A stretch of DNA of 62,245 nt from Porticoccaceae bacterium (lineage in GTDB: Bacteria > Pseudomonadota > Gammaproteobacteria > Pseudomonadales > Porticoccaceae): contig JAHEGD010000002.1 in the NCBI GenBank assembly GCA_024639885.1, forward strand, positions 142,844 through 205,088, given 5' to 3'. Positions 33,550-43,353 of the stretch are shown piece after piece. The translations under genes and the position numbers were made by a program. The notes beneath the pieces are model-generated. The model had not been told where the DNA came from and did no database searches. It saw only the letters and a program-made list of their open reading frames with translations. The first letter of the stretch is position 1. Each line of letters begins with the position of its first letter.

Positions 33550-34070
33550 GCGTCGCGGACCACCATATTGGCTTTAAAGTGGCGGCCGTTGTCGGCGTAG
33601 TGGTTGGCCGACAGCGCCAAAAAGCCGATCTCTTGCTCGCTGAGCGGCCGCTTGACCTTGGCCGGCGAGCCCATCACCAGCGAGCCGTCCGGTATCACCA
33701 TGCCCTCCGGGACCAGGCTGTTGGCGCCGATCACGCAGTTGGCGCCGATCACCGCCTTGTTGAGCACCACCGCGTGGATACCGATCAGACTGTTGTCGCC
33801 AACCGTGCAGCCGTGCACGGTCGCCTGGTGGCCGACGGTGACGTTGTCGCCGATCACGGTCGGTGCGCCAAAGTCGGCGTGAACCACCGCGCCATCTTGA
33901 ATGTTGCTGTTGTGGCCGACGCTAATCTGCTCGGCGTCGCCGCGCAACACCGCGTTAAACCAGACGCTGGCGCCGCTCTGCAGGGTCACTGACCCGACTA
34001 CAGTGGCGTTGCTGGCCACAAAGCAGTCGTCGGCAACAGTGGGGCGTCTATCGGCTAAATCGGCAATCAT
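33546..34070 (-). CDS. Gamma-class carbonic anhydrase family protein
   Basis: Left-handed beta-helix protein with hexapeptide repeats (VIGDNVTVGHQATVHGCTVGDNSLIGI). Three metal-binding His are visible in VVHADF and GHQATVHGC, the positions used by gamma carbonic anhydrases. 174 aa with a short C-terminal helix, as in YrdA/CaiE/PaaY homologues, which form trimers. Activity of this subgroup is often weak or unproven; it may hydrate CO2 or act on an acyl thioester. Single gene; its stop codon overlaps that of the convergent HupE/UreJ gene. Confidence 0.88.
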   Translation of the reverse strand: MIADLADRRPTVADDCFVASNATVVGSVTLQSGASVWFNAVLRGDAEQISVGHNSNIQDGAVVHADFGAPTVIGDNVTVGHQATVHGCTVGDNSLIGIHAVVLNKAVIGANCVIGANSLVPEGMVIPDGSLVMGSPAKVKRPLSEQEIGFLALSANHYADNGRHFKANMVVRDA

Positions 34071-34282
34071 GGGGTGGCTCCTTGGCAGTGGTGGGTCTGT
34101 ATTGGTCTATTGGTCGGTGGGTAATGTAGCGCATCGCGACGCCGTCGGTCAGCGCTTTTTGCCGACCGCAAGGCCACACAGGACTAGCCGCGCCCCTGTA
34201 GCGGCGGCGCGCTTCTGGTATCCTTGCCGATCCCTGCTGGCGACACCGTTGAGAGCGCCGGCGCGCAGAAGAGAGTTGACGT

Positions 34283-35344
34283 ATGGCGGTACACCTAGAG
34301 CGACCCGAGTTGGATTACCCCTTTGCCGAGCCGCCGCAAGCCGGCTCGTTCGCCGAAGTGGCGACCGGCATCTACTGGGTGCGGATGCCGATCCCGGGCG
34401 GTATCGACCACATCAACCTGTGGCTGCTCGAAGATGACGACGGCTGGGTGGTGATCGATACCGGCATGGCGACCGACCAGGGCACCGATGTCTGGCGCGC
34501 GGTGTGGCGCCAGGCGACCGAGCTGAGCGGCAGCCAAAAACCGGTCAAGTCGGTGATCTGCACCCACCTCCACCCCGACCATGTCGGCCTTGCTGGCTGG
34601 ATCTGCGAGCGCAGCGGGGCGAAGTTCTATATGTCGCGCAGCGAGTTTTTTATGTGCCAGACGCTGGTTGCCGACTCGATGCGCAGTGCCCCGCAAGAGG
34701 CGCTCGATTTCTACCGCGAGATGGGCTGCAGCGAAGAGCAGATCGACTACTACCGCGGCCGCTTTGGTGGCTTTAAACAGCTGATCCGCAGCCTGCCGCG
34801 GGTCTACAACCGCCTTCAGGAGGGCGACTGCTTGACCATCGGCGGCCGCCGCTGGCAGGTGGTGATCGGCGACGGCCACTCGCCAGAGCATGTCTGTCTC
34901 TACTGTGAAGAGGACCAGCTGTTCATCTCCGGCGACCAGCTGCTGCCGACAATCAGCTCGATCGTCGGGGTCTGGCCGCTCGAGCCGAGCGAAAACCCGC
35001 TGGTTGGCTGGCTCGCCTCGTGCGCCAAGCTGCGCGAGCTGCTGCCGGCCGAGGTGTTGGTGCTGCCCTCACACGGGCTGCCGTTTCGCGGTGCCAAGGT
35101 GCGCCTGCAGCACCTGATCGACGAGCACCACGCCGCCTTTGAGGCGATTGTTGCGCGCGCCGCAGAGCAGCCGCTGCGCGCCATGGACCTGTTCGATATT
35201 CTATTCCGCAGCGAGATCGGCAACCACAATCTGATCATGGCACTGAGCGAGAGCCGCGCCAACATGAACTACCTGGTCGCCGCCGGCCGGCTCACGGTGC
35301 AAGCCGATAGCGGCGGCGTGCTCTGGTACACCGCGGCGCACTGA
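34283..35344 (+). CDS. MBL-fold metallo-hydrolase
   Basis: Metallo-beta-lactamase-fold hydrolase. Metal motif THLHPDHVG (HxHxDH) near residue 92, GDGHSPEH and SGDQLLP for the further ligands, LPSHGLPFRG for the last His. Unlike short glyoxalase II proteins it has an insertion of about 50 residues after the HxHxDH motif (EFFMCQTLVADSMRSAP region) and a C-terminal winged-helix-like tail (MALSESRANMNYLVAAGRL), the architecture of LACTB2-like or flavoprotein-related MBL hydrolases. 353 aa. Its stop overlaps the trmH start by 1 bp. Substrate unknown; RNA or an acyl thioester are possible. Confidence 0.82.
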   Translation: MAVHLERPELDYPFAEPPQAGSFAEVATGIYWVRMPIPGGIDHINLWLLEDDDGWVVIDTGMATDQGTDVWRAVWRQATELSGSQKPVKSVICTHLHPDHVGLAGWICERSGAKFYMSRSEFFMCQTLVADSMRSAPQEALDFYREMGCSEEQIDYYRGRFGGFKQLIRSLPRVYNRLQEGDCLTIGGRRWQVVIGDGHSPEHVCLYCEEDQLFISGDQLLPTISSIVGVWPLEPSENPLVGWLASCAKLRELLPAEVLVLPSHGLPFRGAKVRLQHLIDEHHAAFEAIVARAAEQPLRAMDLFDILFRSEIGNHNLIMALSESRANMNYLVAAGRLTVQADSGGVLWYTAAH

Positions 35345-36018
35345 TGACACCGCAACGCTACCAGCGGGTGCTGCAAGTACTCGACAGCCGCCAGCGCGAT
35401 CTGACCGTGATCGCCGACCAAGTACACAAGGGCCAAAACCTCTCGGCGATCACCCGCACCTGCGACGCGGTCGGTATCGGCGTGGTCCACTCGGTCTACC
35501 CAGAGGGCGGCTACCGCCCCCACAAAGGCACCACCATGGGGGTCCACAAGTGGGTGTCGGTAGAGGTCCACCGCAATGTGGTTGAGCCGCTGCAGGCGTG
35601 CCGCGCGGCTGGTATGCAGGTGATCGCCGCCGACCTTGCCGACGATGCGGTCGACTACCAGCAGATCGACTACAGCCGCCCGACAGCACTGCTGATGGGC
35701 AATGAGCGCGAAGGGGTCAGCGCGGCGGCGGCGCCCTACATCGATGCCCGTATCACTATCCCGATGCTCGGCATGGTCGAATCGTTCAACGTCTCGGTGG
35801 CGGCGGCGATCATTCTCGCTGAGGCGCGCCGCCAGCGGCTACTGGCCGGCAGCTACAGCCGCCCGGCAGCGCGCGACGCGCTCTACGAGAAGACCAAATT
35901 TGAGTGGCTGCACCCGGTGCTGGCGCGCTACTGCCGCGAAAAGAACCTGCCTTACCCGGCGCTGGATGACGAAGGCGAGGTCGCCGAAAAGAGCGGCTGG
36001 CACCTGGCCGTCAGCTGA
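35344..36018 (+). CDS. trmH: tRNA (guanosine-18-2'-O)-methyltransferase TrmH
   Basis: SPOUT methyltransferase that 2'-O-methylates G18 in the D-loop of tRNA. The three SPOUT motifs are seen: NLSAITRTCDAVG (catalytic Arg), LLMGNEREGVS, and IPMLGMVESFNVSVAAAIIL. N-terminus RYQRVLQVLDSRQRDLTVI and C-terminal extension WLHPVLARYCREKNLPYP agree with E. coli-type TrmH rather than RlmB. 224 aa. Translationally coupled to the MBL hydrolase by a TGATG overlap. Convergent with the LysR gene, overlapping its end by 8 bp. Confidence 0.93.
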   Translation: MTPQRYQRVLQVLDSRQRDLTVIADQVHKGQNLSAITRTCDAVGIGVVHSVYPEGGYRPHKGTTMGVHKWVSVEVHRNVVEPLQACRAAGMQVIAADLADDAVDYQQIDYSRPTALLMGNEREGVSAAAAPYIDARITIPMLGMVESFNVSVAAAIILAEARRQRLLAGSYSRPAARDALYEKTKFEWLHPVLARYCREKNLPYPALDDEGEVAEKSGWHLAVS

Positions 36019-36892
36019 GCGTCGGCTGGCGCTGCGCCTCTAGCAGCTGCACAAACTGGTTGGCGGCGTTGGAGAGGGTGCGCTTAGCGAGGTGCAGGTA
36101 GCCGAGCTGGCGGACAATCGGCCGACAGTCGACCTGCAGCTGCTGCAGGTTGCTGCACAGCGTCGCCGGCAGCAGGCTCCAGCCCATACCGATCGCCACC
36201 ATGGTTTTAATCGTCTCTAAATAGTTGGTTGAGATCGCCGACTGCAGCGGCAGCTGGGCGGCGGCAAACACCTCGCGGACCAATGCGCTGGTGTTGGTGG
36301 CACTGCCCGGCAAAATCAGCGGCTGCTCGGCGAGGGTCGCCAAGCTCGGCGCGGCCAGCTGCGCCAGCGGGTGGTCTGGGGCGCAGACAAAGTAGAGCGG
36401 GTCGGGCCAGATCGGCTGCTCGACCAGCCGCGCCTGCGGCTGCTCGGCAAGGGTCACCACCGCCAGCTCGCAGTCGCCGCGCAACACCCGCGCGTAGGCC
36501 TGCTCGGAGTCCATAAACTCGACCGCCAGCGCCACCTCGGGGTAGCTGCGGTTGTACTGCTGGAGCACCGCCGGCAGCCGGTGCAGGCCGAGGTGGTGGC
36601 TGATCGCCAGCCGCAGTTGGCCGGCGACCCGCCCAGCGCTGTCGCTGACCGCCTGGCCAGCGTCGCGGTAGCGCTGCAAAATTGCCACCGCGTGGGGCAG
36701 CAGGGCGGCGCCCGCCTCGGTCACCAGCACCTGGCGGCCGATGCGGTCAAACAGCGGTTGGCCAAAGCGCTCCTCAAGCAGGGCGATGCGCTTGCTGACC
36801 GCCGACTGGGTGAGGTGGAGCTGCTCGGCTGCGAGCGAGAATGAGCGCTGTTCGGCAACGGCGACAAAAGCGGCTAAATGGGCGTCGTACAT
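36011..36892 (-). CDS. LysR-family regulator divergent from leuC
   Basis: LysR-type regulator: N-terminal winged helix-turn-helix at residues 1-60 (FSLAAEQLHLTQSAVSKRIALLEE), linker helix and a two-lobed effector domain to residue 293. Divergent from leuCDB across a 128-bp gap, the same arrangement as in Pseudomonas, so control of leucine biosynthesis is plausible but not shown. It could equally answer to another metabolite. An AT-rich stretch at 36931-36962 in the gap includes ATTT-N6-AAAT, a LysR-like T-N11-A half-palindrome. Confidence 0.9.
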   Translation of the reverse strand: MYDAHLAAFVAVAEQRSFSLAAEQLHLTQSAVSKRIALLEERFGQPLFDRIGRQVLVTEAGAALLPHAVAILQRYRDAGQAVSDSAGRVAGQLRLAISHHLGLHRLPAVLQQYNRSYPEVALAVEFMDSEQAYARVLRGDCELAVVTLAEQPQARLVEQPIWPDPLYFVCAPDHPLAQLAAPSLATLAEQPLILPGSATNTSALVREVFAAAQLPLQSAISTNYLETIKTMVAIGMGWSLLPATLCSNLQQLQVDCRPIVRQLGYLHLAKRTLSNAANQFVQLLEAQRQPTLS

Positions 36893-37020
36893 CGGTGGGT
36901 GCTCTCCGGCTATGTAGTCTTAATCGGAATGGATTTTATGATAAATATGAGTTTAATTCATTTCTAGCCGCGGGTACACTGCGCGCCTAGCCACCTGTTA
37001 ACCGACCTAGGGAGCACACC

Positions 37021-38451
37021 ATGGCCGCAATGACCCTCTACGACAAACTCTGGCAGAGCCACTTGGTTGAGAGCCGCGACGACGGCTCGGCGCTGGTCTA
37101 CATCGACCGCCATATCCTCCACGAGGTGACTTCGCCGCAGGCCTTTGAAGGGCTGCGTATGGCCGGCCGCAAGCCGTGGCGGCTGGACACCAACATCGCC
37201 ACCCCCGACCACAACATCTCTACCGATCGCGCCGAGCGCGAGGCCGGGGTCGACGGCATCCCCGACAAGACGTCGCGGCTACAGGTCAAGACGCTCGACG
37301 ACAACTGCGATCACTTCGGTATTGTCGAGTACAAGATGAACGAGCTCGGCCAGGGCATCGTCCATGTCATGGGCCCAGAGATGGGCGTCACCATGCCGGG
37401 CATGACCGTGGTCTGCGGCGATTCGCACACCGCCACCCACGGCGCGCTCGCCTGTCTGGCCCACGGCATCGGCACCTCGGAGGTCGAGCACGTGCTCGCC
37501 ACCCAGTGTCTGGTCACCAAGAAGATGAAGAATATGCGCATCCGCGTCGACGGCAAGCTCGGTTTTGGGGTCACCCCGAAAGATGTCGTGCTGGCGATCA
37601 TCGGCAAGATCGGCACCGCCGGCGGTACCGGCTACGCGATCGAATTTGCCGGTGAAGTGTTTGAAGCGATGACCATCGAGGGCCGCATGACAGTCTGCAA
37701 CATGGCGATCGAGGCCGGGGCCCGAGTCGGTATGGTCGGCGTCGACCAGACCACTATCGATTACGTAGAAGGGCGCCAGTTTGTCCCCAAAGGGGCCGAT
37801 TGGGAGAGCGCGGTCAGCTACTGGCGGACGCTGGTGTCAGACCCCGACGCGGTGTTCGACGCCGAAGTGGTGCTCGACGGCAGTGCTATTGCCCCGCAGG
37901 TGACCTGGGGCAATTCGCCAGAGATGGTGGCGCCGGTGACCGGTAGCGTACCGCTGCTGGCTGAGCAGAACAGCGCCGAACAGCGCGCCGCGCTGGAGCG
38001 CGCACTGCACTACATGGGGCTGCAAGAGGGCAGTGCGATCACCGATATCCCGGTCGACCGGGTCTTTATCGGCTCGTGTACCAACTCGCGGATTGAAGAC
38101 ATGCGCGCCGCCGCCGCGGTTGCGCGCGGCCGCACAGTCGCCGCCAGCGTCAAGCAGGTGTTAGTGGTGCCCGGCTCGCAGATGGTTAAACAGCAGGCCG
38201 AGGCCGAGGGGCTCGACGCCATCTTCCGCGCCGCCGGTATGCAGTGGCGCGAGCCCGGCTGCTCGATGTGCCTGGCCATGAACAACGACAAGTTGGGCGC
38301 CGGCGAGCACTGCGCATCGACCTCTAACCGCAACTTTGAAGGGCGCCAGGGCAATGGCGGCCGCACCCACTTGGTCAGCCCGGCGATGGCGGCAGCGGCG
38401 GCGATCGCCGGCCATATCGTCGACGTCCGCAGCATGATGGAGGAGTTCTGA
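37021..38451 (+). CDS. leuC: 3-isopropylmalate dehydratase large subunit
   Basis: With LeuD it isomerises 2-isopropylmalate to 3-isopropylmalate in leucine biosynthesis. The three cysteine ligands of the [4Fe-4S] cluster are in IGSCTNSR and CSMCLAMN (residues ~350-415). Other aconitase-family segments are [12 protein letters not shown] and [13 protein letters not shown]. 476 aa, normal. ATG with GGGAG upstream. The leuD ATG lies 1 bp after the stop. First gene of a run of co-oriented genes reaching msrA. Confidence 0.97.
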   Translation: MAAMTLYDKLWQSHLVESRDDGSALVYIDRHILHEVTSPQAFEGLRMAGRKPWRLDTNIATPDHNISTDRAEREAGVDGIPDKTSRLQVKTLDDNCDHFGIVEYKMNELGQGIVHVMGPEMGVTMPGMTVVCGDSHTATHGALACLAHGIGTSEVEHVLATQCLVTKKMKNMRIRVDGKLGFGVTPKDVVLAIIGKIGTAGGTGYAIEFAGEVFEAMTIEGRMTVCNMAIEAGARVGMVGVDQTTIDYVEGRQFVPKGADWESAVSYWRTLVSDPDAVFDAEVVLDGSAIAPQVTWGNSPEMVAPVTGSVPLLAEQNSAEQRAALERALHYMGLQEGSAITDIPVDRVFIGSCTNSRIEDMRAAAAVARGRTVAASVKQVLVVPGSQMVKQQAEAEGLDAIFRAAGMQWREPGCSMCLAMNNDKLGAGEHCASTSNRNFEGRQGNGGRTHLVSPAMAAAAAIAGHIVDVRSMMEEF

Positions 38452-38452
38452 G

Positions 38453-39100
38453 ATGAAACCGTTTACAGTTCACACCGGTCTGGCGGCGCCGATCGACCGC
38501 GCCAACGTCGATACCGATATGATTATCCCCAAGCAGTTTTTGAAGTCGATCCGCCGCAGCGGGTTTGGCCCCAACCTGTTTGACGAGTTGCGCTACCTCG
38601 ATGTCGGCGAGCCCGACAGCGACAACTCGGGCCGTCCGCTCAACCCCGACTTTGTCCTCAACCAACCGCGCTACGCCGGCGCCACTGTGCTGTTGGCGCG
38701 CAAAAACTTTGGCTGCGGCTCGAGCCGCGAGCACGCCCCGTGGGCGCTTGAAGATTTCGGTTTTCGCACCGTGATCGCGCCCAGCTTCGCCGACATCTTC
38801 TACAACAACTGCTTCAAGAATGGCCTGCTGCCGGTGGTGCTCAGCGAGCCTGAAGTAGACCAGCTGTTCGGCGCCATCGCCGCCAGCGAGGGGCTGCAGA
38901 TCACCGTCGACCTCGCCGCCCAGAGCGTCGCCGCCGGCGAACTGCTGTTTCACTTTGAGATCGATGACTTCCGCAAGCACTGCCTGCTTGAGGGGCTCGA
39001 CGAGATCGGCCTGTCGCTGCAGTCCAGCGACGCCATCAAAGCCTATGAAGCCAAGCGCGCCGCGCAGCACCCGTGGGTGTTTGGCGCCATCAAGCGCTGA
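38453..39100 (+). CDS. leuD: 3-isopropylmalate dehydratase small subunit
   Basis: Swivel domain of isopropylmalate isomerase. N-terminal [17 protein letters not shown] and the substrate-binding [16 protein letters not shown] are diagnostic, with [12 protein letters not shown] further on. 215 aa, normal. Partner of LeuC encoded immediately upstream. Confidence 0.97.
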   Translation: MKPFTVHTGLAAPIDRANVDTDMIIPKQFLKSIRRSGFGPNLFDELRYLDVGEPDSDNSGRPLNPDFVLNQPRYAGATVLLARKNFGCGSSREHAPWALEDFGFRTVIAPSFADIFYNNCFKNGLLPVVLSEPEVDQLFGAIAASEGLQITVDLAAQSVAAGELLFHFEIDDFRKHCLLEGLDEIGLSLQSSDAIKAYEAKRAAQHPWVFGAIKR

Positions 39101-39118
39101 GCGCAACGAGGATAACTG

Positions 39119-40207
39119 ATGAGTAAAGTACTGGTTTTACCCGGCGACCATATCGGTCAAGAGATTGTCCCGCAGGCGGTTCGTGTGCTCGAGGCAGTCA
39201 ACCACCACTACCAGCTCGGAATCGAGCTGCAGCACGGCCTGCTCGGTGGCGCCGCCTATGAAGCGAGTGGCGACCCGTGCCCGGCCGAGACGCTGGCCGC
39301 GGCGCGCGCCAGCGACGCCATTCTGCTCGGCGCAGTCGGCGGTCCGGAGTGGGATCAGCTCGACCGACCGCTGCGCCCAGAGCAGGGGCTGCTAAAGATT
39401 CGCAAAGAGCTGCAGCTGTTTGCCAACCTGCGGCCAGCCATTATGTACCCGCAGCTCGCCCACGCCTCGTCGCTGAAGCCCGAGTTTGTCTCTGGGCTGG
39501 ATATTTTGATTGTCCGCGAGCTGGTTGGCGGTATCTACTTCGGCCAGCCGCGCGGTTTCCGCGAATTGGAAAATGGCGAGCGCGAGGGCTACAACACCTA
39601 CAAGTACAGCGAGAGCGAGATTCGCCGAATCGGCCGGGTCGCCTTTGAGGCGGCGCAGCTGCGCGGCAAGCGGCTCTGTTCGGTCGACAAGGCCAATGTG
39701 CTCGAGGCGACTATGCTGTGGCGCGAAGTGATGAACGAGTTGGCCGCCGACTACCCGGATGTCGAGCTCACCCATATGTATGTCGACAACGCGGCGATGC
39801 AGTTGGTGATGCGCCCCAAGCAGTTTGATGTGGTGGTGACCGGCAATATGTTTGGCGACATCCTCTCCGATATCGGCTCGATGCTGACCGGCTCGATCGG
39901 CATGCTGCCGTCCGCCTCACTGGATAAAAACAACGCCGGTATGTACGAGCCGTGCCACGGCTCGGCGCCCGATATTAGCGGTCAAGACAAGGCCAACCCG
40001 TTGGCGACTATCCTCTCGGTTGCTATGATGTTGCGCTATTCACTGAATGCCGCAGAGGCCGCCGCGGCGATTGAGCAGGCGGTCGGCGCGGTGCTCGACA
40101 GCGGGCTGCGCACCGGCGACATCGTCACCGATGGCGATACGCTGGTCGGCACCCAAGCGATGGGCGACGCGGTCATGGCGGCACTCACCCAACAGCTGGC
40201 CCAGTAG
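39119..40207 (+). CDS. leuB: 3-isopropylmalate dehydrogenase
   Basis: NAD-dependent oxidative decarboxylase of leucine biosynthesis. [11 protein letters not shown], the substrate-binding region LFANLRPA and [10 protein letters not shown], the Tyr in [22 protein letters not shown] with the catalytic Lys, and the metal-binding [14 protein letters not shown] are all present; [10 protein letters not shown] precedes the NAD-specific end. 362 aa. GAGGATAA ribosome binding site; 18 bp after leuD. Confidence 0.97.
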   Translation: MSKVLVLPGDHIGQEIVPQAVRVLEAVNHHYQLGIELQHGLLGGAAYEASGDPCPAETLAAARASDAILLGAVGGPEWDQLDRPLRPEQGLLKIRKELQLFANLRPAIMYPQLAHASSLKPEFVSGLDILIVRELVGGIYFGQPRGFRELENGEREGYNTYKYSESEIRRIGRVAFEAAQLRGKRLCSVDKANVLEATMLWREVMNELAADYPDVELTHMYVDNAAMQLVMRPKQFDVVVTGNMFGDILSDIGSMLTGSIGMLPSASLDKNNAGMYEPCHGSAPDISGQDKANPLATILSVAMMLRYSLNAAEAAAAIEQAVGAVLDSGLRTGDIVTDGDTLVGTQAMGDAVMAALTQQLAQ

Positions 40208-40238
40208 CGGCCTCTACCCCACATAACACGAGAGTACG

Positions 40239-41351
40239 ATGATGAAAGTAGGTTTAGTCGGTTGGCGCGGCATGGTTGGATCGGTATTGATGGAGCGGAT
40301 GCGCGCCGAGGGCGACTTTGCGCTGATTAGCCCGGTATTTTTCACTACCTCGCAGGCCGGCCAGGCAGCCCCCGATGTCGGCGCCGGCAGCGGCCTGCTG
40401 CAGGACGCCCACAGCATTGAGGCGCTCAGCGAGATGGACGCCATCATCAGCTGTCAGGGCGGCGACTACACCAAGCAGGTCTACCCGGGGCTGCGCGCCG
40501 CCGGTTGGGACGGCTACTGGATCGATGCGGCGAGCGCGCTGCGCATGGAGTCGAGTTCGGTGATTGTGCTCGACCCAGTCAACCGCGCGGTGATCGATGC
40601 GGCGCTGGCCGACGGCTGCAAAGAGTTTGTCGGCGGCAACTGCACCGTCAGCCTAATGCTGATGGCGCTCGGCGGGCTGTTTAACGCAGGCCTAGTCGAG
40701 TGGGCAACCTCGATGACCTACCAGGCTGCCTCCGGTGCCGGCGCGCAGAACATGCGCGAATTGATCGGCCAGATGGGCGCCATTCACGGTGCGGTCGCCG
40801 ACCAGCTCGCCGACCCCGCATCGGCAATCTTGGATATCGACCGCCGTGTGACCGACACGCTGCGCGACGGCAGCCTGCCGACCGCACAGTGGGGCCAGCC
40901 GCTGGCCGGCAGCCTGCTGCCGTGGATCGACGCCCAGCTCGACAACGGCCAGAGCCGCGAAGAGTGGAAAAACCAAGCTGAGACCAACAAGATTCTCGGT
41001 CGCGACAGTGCGCCGATCCCGCTCGACGGGCTCTGCGTGCGGGTTGGTGCGATGCGCTGCCACAGCCAGGCGCTGACTATCAAGCTGACCAAAAACCTGC
41101 CGATGGCGGAGATCGAAGCGCTGATCGGCAACGCCAACGACTGGGTCAAAGTGGTCCCCAACGATCGCCAGCGCACCGTCGAGGAGCTGACCCCGGCGGC
41201 GGTGACCGGCGGCCTGGAAGTACCGGTCGGGCGGTTGCGCAAACTGTCGATGGGCGGCGACTATCTGACCGCGTTCACGGTCGGCGACCAGCTGCTGTGG
41301 GGCGCTGCCGAGCCGCTGCGACGGATGTTGCGGATTCTGCTCGAGCGCTGA
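40239..41351 (+). CDS. asd: Aspartate-semialdehyde dehydrogenase
   Basis: NADPH-dependent reduction of aspartyl phosphate to the semialdehyde, branch point for lysine, methionine, threonine and diaminopimelate. NADP loop [15 protein letters not shown] at the N-terminus, catalytic Cys in [15 protein letters not shown] near residue 135, substrate-binding [16 protein letters not shown] with the active-site His. 370 aa, the gram-negative E. coli-like type. Two adjacent ATG codons; the first is used here, the second is equally possible. Confidence 0.96.
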   Translation: MMKVGLVGWRGMVGSVLMERMRAEGDFALISPVFFTTSQAGQAAPDVGAGSGLLQDAHSIEALSEMDAIISCQGGDYTKQVYPGLRAAGWDGYWIDAASALRMESSSVIVLDPVNRAVIDAALADGCKEFVGGNCTVSLMLMALGGLFNAGLVEWATSMTYQAASGAGAQNMRELIGQMGAIHGAVADQLADPASAILDIDRRVTDTLRDGSLPTAQWGQPLAGSLLPWIDAQLDNGQSREEWKNQAETNKILGRDSAPIPLDGLCVRVGAMRCHSQALTIKLTKNLPMAEIEALIGNANDWVKVVPNDRQRTVEELTPAAVTGGLEVPVGRLRKLSMGGDYLTAFTVGDQLLWGAAEPLRRMLRILLER

Positions 41352-41358
41352 GCGGGCT

Positions 41359-42417
41359 GTGAATCGACCGCGCCGGCTACACTGGGCAGCGCAACTCTGC
41401 GCCGCACTGCTCTGCAGCGCGGCGGCCGGGCTGGGGCTTGGCGAGCTAGAGATCGCCAGCCCACTCGGCGAGCCGCTGCAGGCTGCGGTAGCGCTGCGCG
41501 GGGTAGAGCAGTGGAGCGAGCGGCAGCTGAGCGTGACCGCCAGCGCCCAGCTGCCGGGCCAGCCAGCCGAGCGGCTGAACGCCTCATTTGAACAGAGCAT
41601 GGCCGGCGCGGCGCTGCTGATAAGTAGCCGCCAGCGCATCAACGCCGCGCTGTTTGAGTTGCAACTCACCGTCCATACGCCAGCCGGCGAGCTGCAGCGC
41701 AGCTATTCGGTGGCGCTGGCGCTACCGGCCGTGACGGCCGCTAGCAGAGTGCCGCCGCTGCAACCGCCGGCCGGGCCGGTTGCCAGCGCTGCCCAGCTGC
41801 AACCCAGCGAACCCGCCGCGCCGTCGGCGGCACCACCCCCGATTACTACCGCAGTCTTGGCGCCGACGCGATCAGCGCCGCAAGCGGCAACAGCCTCACC
41901 CTCACCCATTCAACCCGCTGCAGCCACTGGCAGCAGGGGGCGCTGGTGGACCGCGGCGCTGATCGCGGCGGCACTGCTGGGCTTGGCGATCAAGTTGAGA
42001 GCCCGATTGACACCGGGGGCAGGGCGGCCGCGCCGCCAGCCGGCAGCGGCGGTCGCCGCCGCAGCGCCCGCTCGGCCGCGCGCTGCGATCGCCTATGTCG
42101 CCCCGCCGTCAACGCCAGTGTCCGTGCCGGCAGCTAAGCCGGCGGCCAAACCGGTCGGCGACATGGCCGCGCCGGCCGCTGCTGCGCGGTCGCCACTGCC
42201 ATTTCAGCTGGTTGAAACGGCCGAGCCGCCGGCAGCAGCGCTGCGCGCGGCGCCGAGCCGGCGCACGATCAGCTTTGATGATAGCGCTCGCGGCGCCCAG
42301 TCAGAGAGTGCCGATACGCTCGCAGAGCAGCTCGCCGGTTGTTACGACAGCCTCGGCGAGCCGCAGTTGGCGGCGGCGCTGCGCGGCCAGTTAGCAGTGG
42401 CAGCCGGCAATGAGTGA
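41359..42417 (+). CDS. Reduced FimV-like protein without LysM domain
   Basis: The N-terminus after a signal peptide, LGLGELEIASPLGEPLQAAV, is the hallmark of the FimV family (polar organiser of type IV pili and twitching in Pseudomonas), and the gene holds the fimV position between asd and truA. A beta-rich N-terminal domain ends near residue 125, then a Pro/Ala-rich linker, one membrane helix at ~198-215, a second low-complexity linker and a short C-terminal piece DTLAEQLAGCYDSLGEPQLAAALRGQL, resembling the FimV C-terminal motif. The periplasmic LysM domain and the TPR cytoplasmic region of full FimV (600-1000 aa) are absent; this one is 352 aa. GTG start 7 bp after asd. truA overlaps its end by 8 bp. 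Confidence 0.75.
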   Translation: MNRPRRLHWAAQLCAALLCSAAAGLGLGELEIASPLGEPLQAAVALRGVEQWSERQLSVTASAQLPGQPAERLNASFEQSMAGAALLISSRQRINAALFELQLTVHTPAGELQRSYSVALALPAVTAASRVPPLQPPAGPVASAAQLQPSEPAAPSAAPPPITTAVLAPTRSAPQAATASPSPIQPAAATGSRGRWWTAALIAAALLGLAIKLRARLTPGAGRPRRQPAAAVAAAAPARPRAAIAYVAPPSTPVSVPAAKPAAKPVGDMAAPAAAARSPLPFQLVETAEPPAAALRAAPSRRTISFDDSARGAQSESADTLAEQLAGCYDSLGEPQLAAALRGQLAVAAGNE

Positions 42418-43270
42418 TCAAACCGCCAACCGCAGCCGCGCCGAGCAGCGCTTTCCGATTGCCGCCGGCGAGCAGCGCTGGGCGGCGCTAGTCAGTTACA
42501 ACGGTGCCGGCTACTGCGGCTTTCAGCGCCAAAAACACAGCCCGTCGGTACAGCAACCGCTTGAGCAGGCGCTCAGCGCGGTCGCCAACCAGCCGGTGCT
42601 GACCACCTGTGCCGGGCGCACCGACAGCGGGGTCCACGCCAGTGGCCAAGTGGTTCACTGGGACAGTGCCGCGCCGCGCACGGCGCGCAACTGGCTGGCC
42701 GGCGCCAACCGGATGCTGCCCGACGACATTGCACTCGGCTGGGTAGTCGCGGTCGACGAGCGCTTCCACGCCCGCTTTAGCGCCTACTCGCGCACCTACC
42801 GCTACTGCATTTTGGCCGCGCCAACCCGCCCAGCGGTACTCGCCGAGGGGATCACCTGGGTACGCGGCGAGCTCGATGTCGAGGCGATGCGGGCGGCGCT
42901 GCCGGCGCTGCTCGGCGAGCAGGACTTCAGCGCGGTGCGCGGTGCCGGCTGCCAGTCGCACTCCCCTAACCGCGAGGTGCAGGCGGTCACACTCACCGAG
43001 CACGGCCAGCTGCTGGTGTTGGAGATCACCGCCAACGCGTTTTTACTGCACATGGTGCGCAACATTGTCGGCGCGCTGTTGTGGGTGGGCAGTGGTAAAA
43101 AACCGTCCAGCTGGCTGGCCGAGCTGCTGGCCGGCCGCGATCGCTGTGCCAGCGCGCCGACCGCCAGCGGGCGGGGGCTCTACCTGGTCGAGGTCGGCTA
43201 CCCGGCCGAGCTCGGCCTGCCGGCCGTGGTGCGCGGCCCGGTCTGGCTGCCAGCGCAACTGGACGATTAA
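42410..43270 (+). CDS. truA: tRNA pseudouridine(38-40) synthase TruA
   Basis: Makes pseudouridine at positions 38-40 of the tRNA anticodon stem-loop. Catalytic Asp in CAGRTDSGVHASGQV near residue 70; further family segments SYNGAGYCGFQRQ, FHARFSAYSRTYRY, and FLLHMVRNIVGALLWVG. An N-terminal extension of about 20 residues precedes the core. 286 aa. Overlaps the FimV-like gene. Confidence 0.96.
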   Translation: MSDQTANRSRAEQRFPIAAGEQRWAALVSYNGAGYCGFQRQKHSPSVQQPLEQALSAVANQPVLTTCAGRTDSGVHASGQVVHWDSAAPRTARNWLAGANRMLPDDIALGWVVAVDERFHARFSAYSRTYRYCILAAPTRPAVLAEGITWVRGELDVEAMRAALPALLGEQDFSAVRGAGCQSHSPNREVQAVTLTEHGQLLVLEITANAFLLHMVRNIVGALLWVGSGKKPSSWLAELLAGRDRCASAPTASGRGLYLVEVGYPAELGLPAVVRGPVWLPAQLDD

Positions 43271-43353
43271 TCGCTCTCCGCAGGGGTGGCGGCGGGGCGG
43301 CCGCTCGCCGATAATAGCCGGCAACTCAAAAACAGCCAGACGGGATAGCTGCG

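Noticed and set aside
36938-36967. Nine-codon frame before leuC as a possible leucine leader peptide
   Set aside because: It has a single Leu codon, and no terminator/antiterminator pair with a T run follows.
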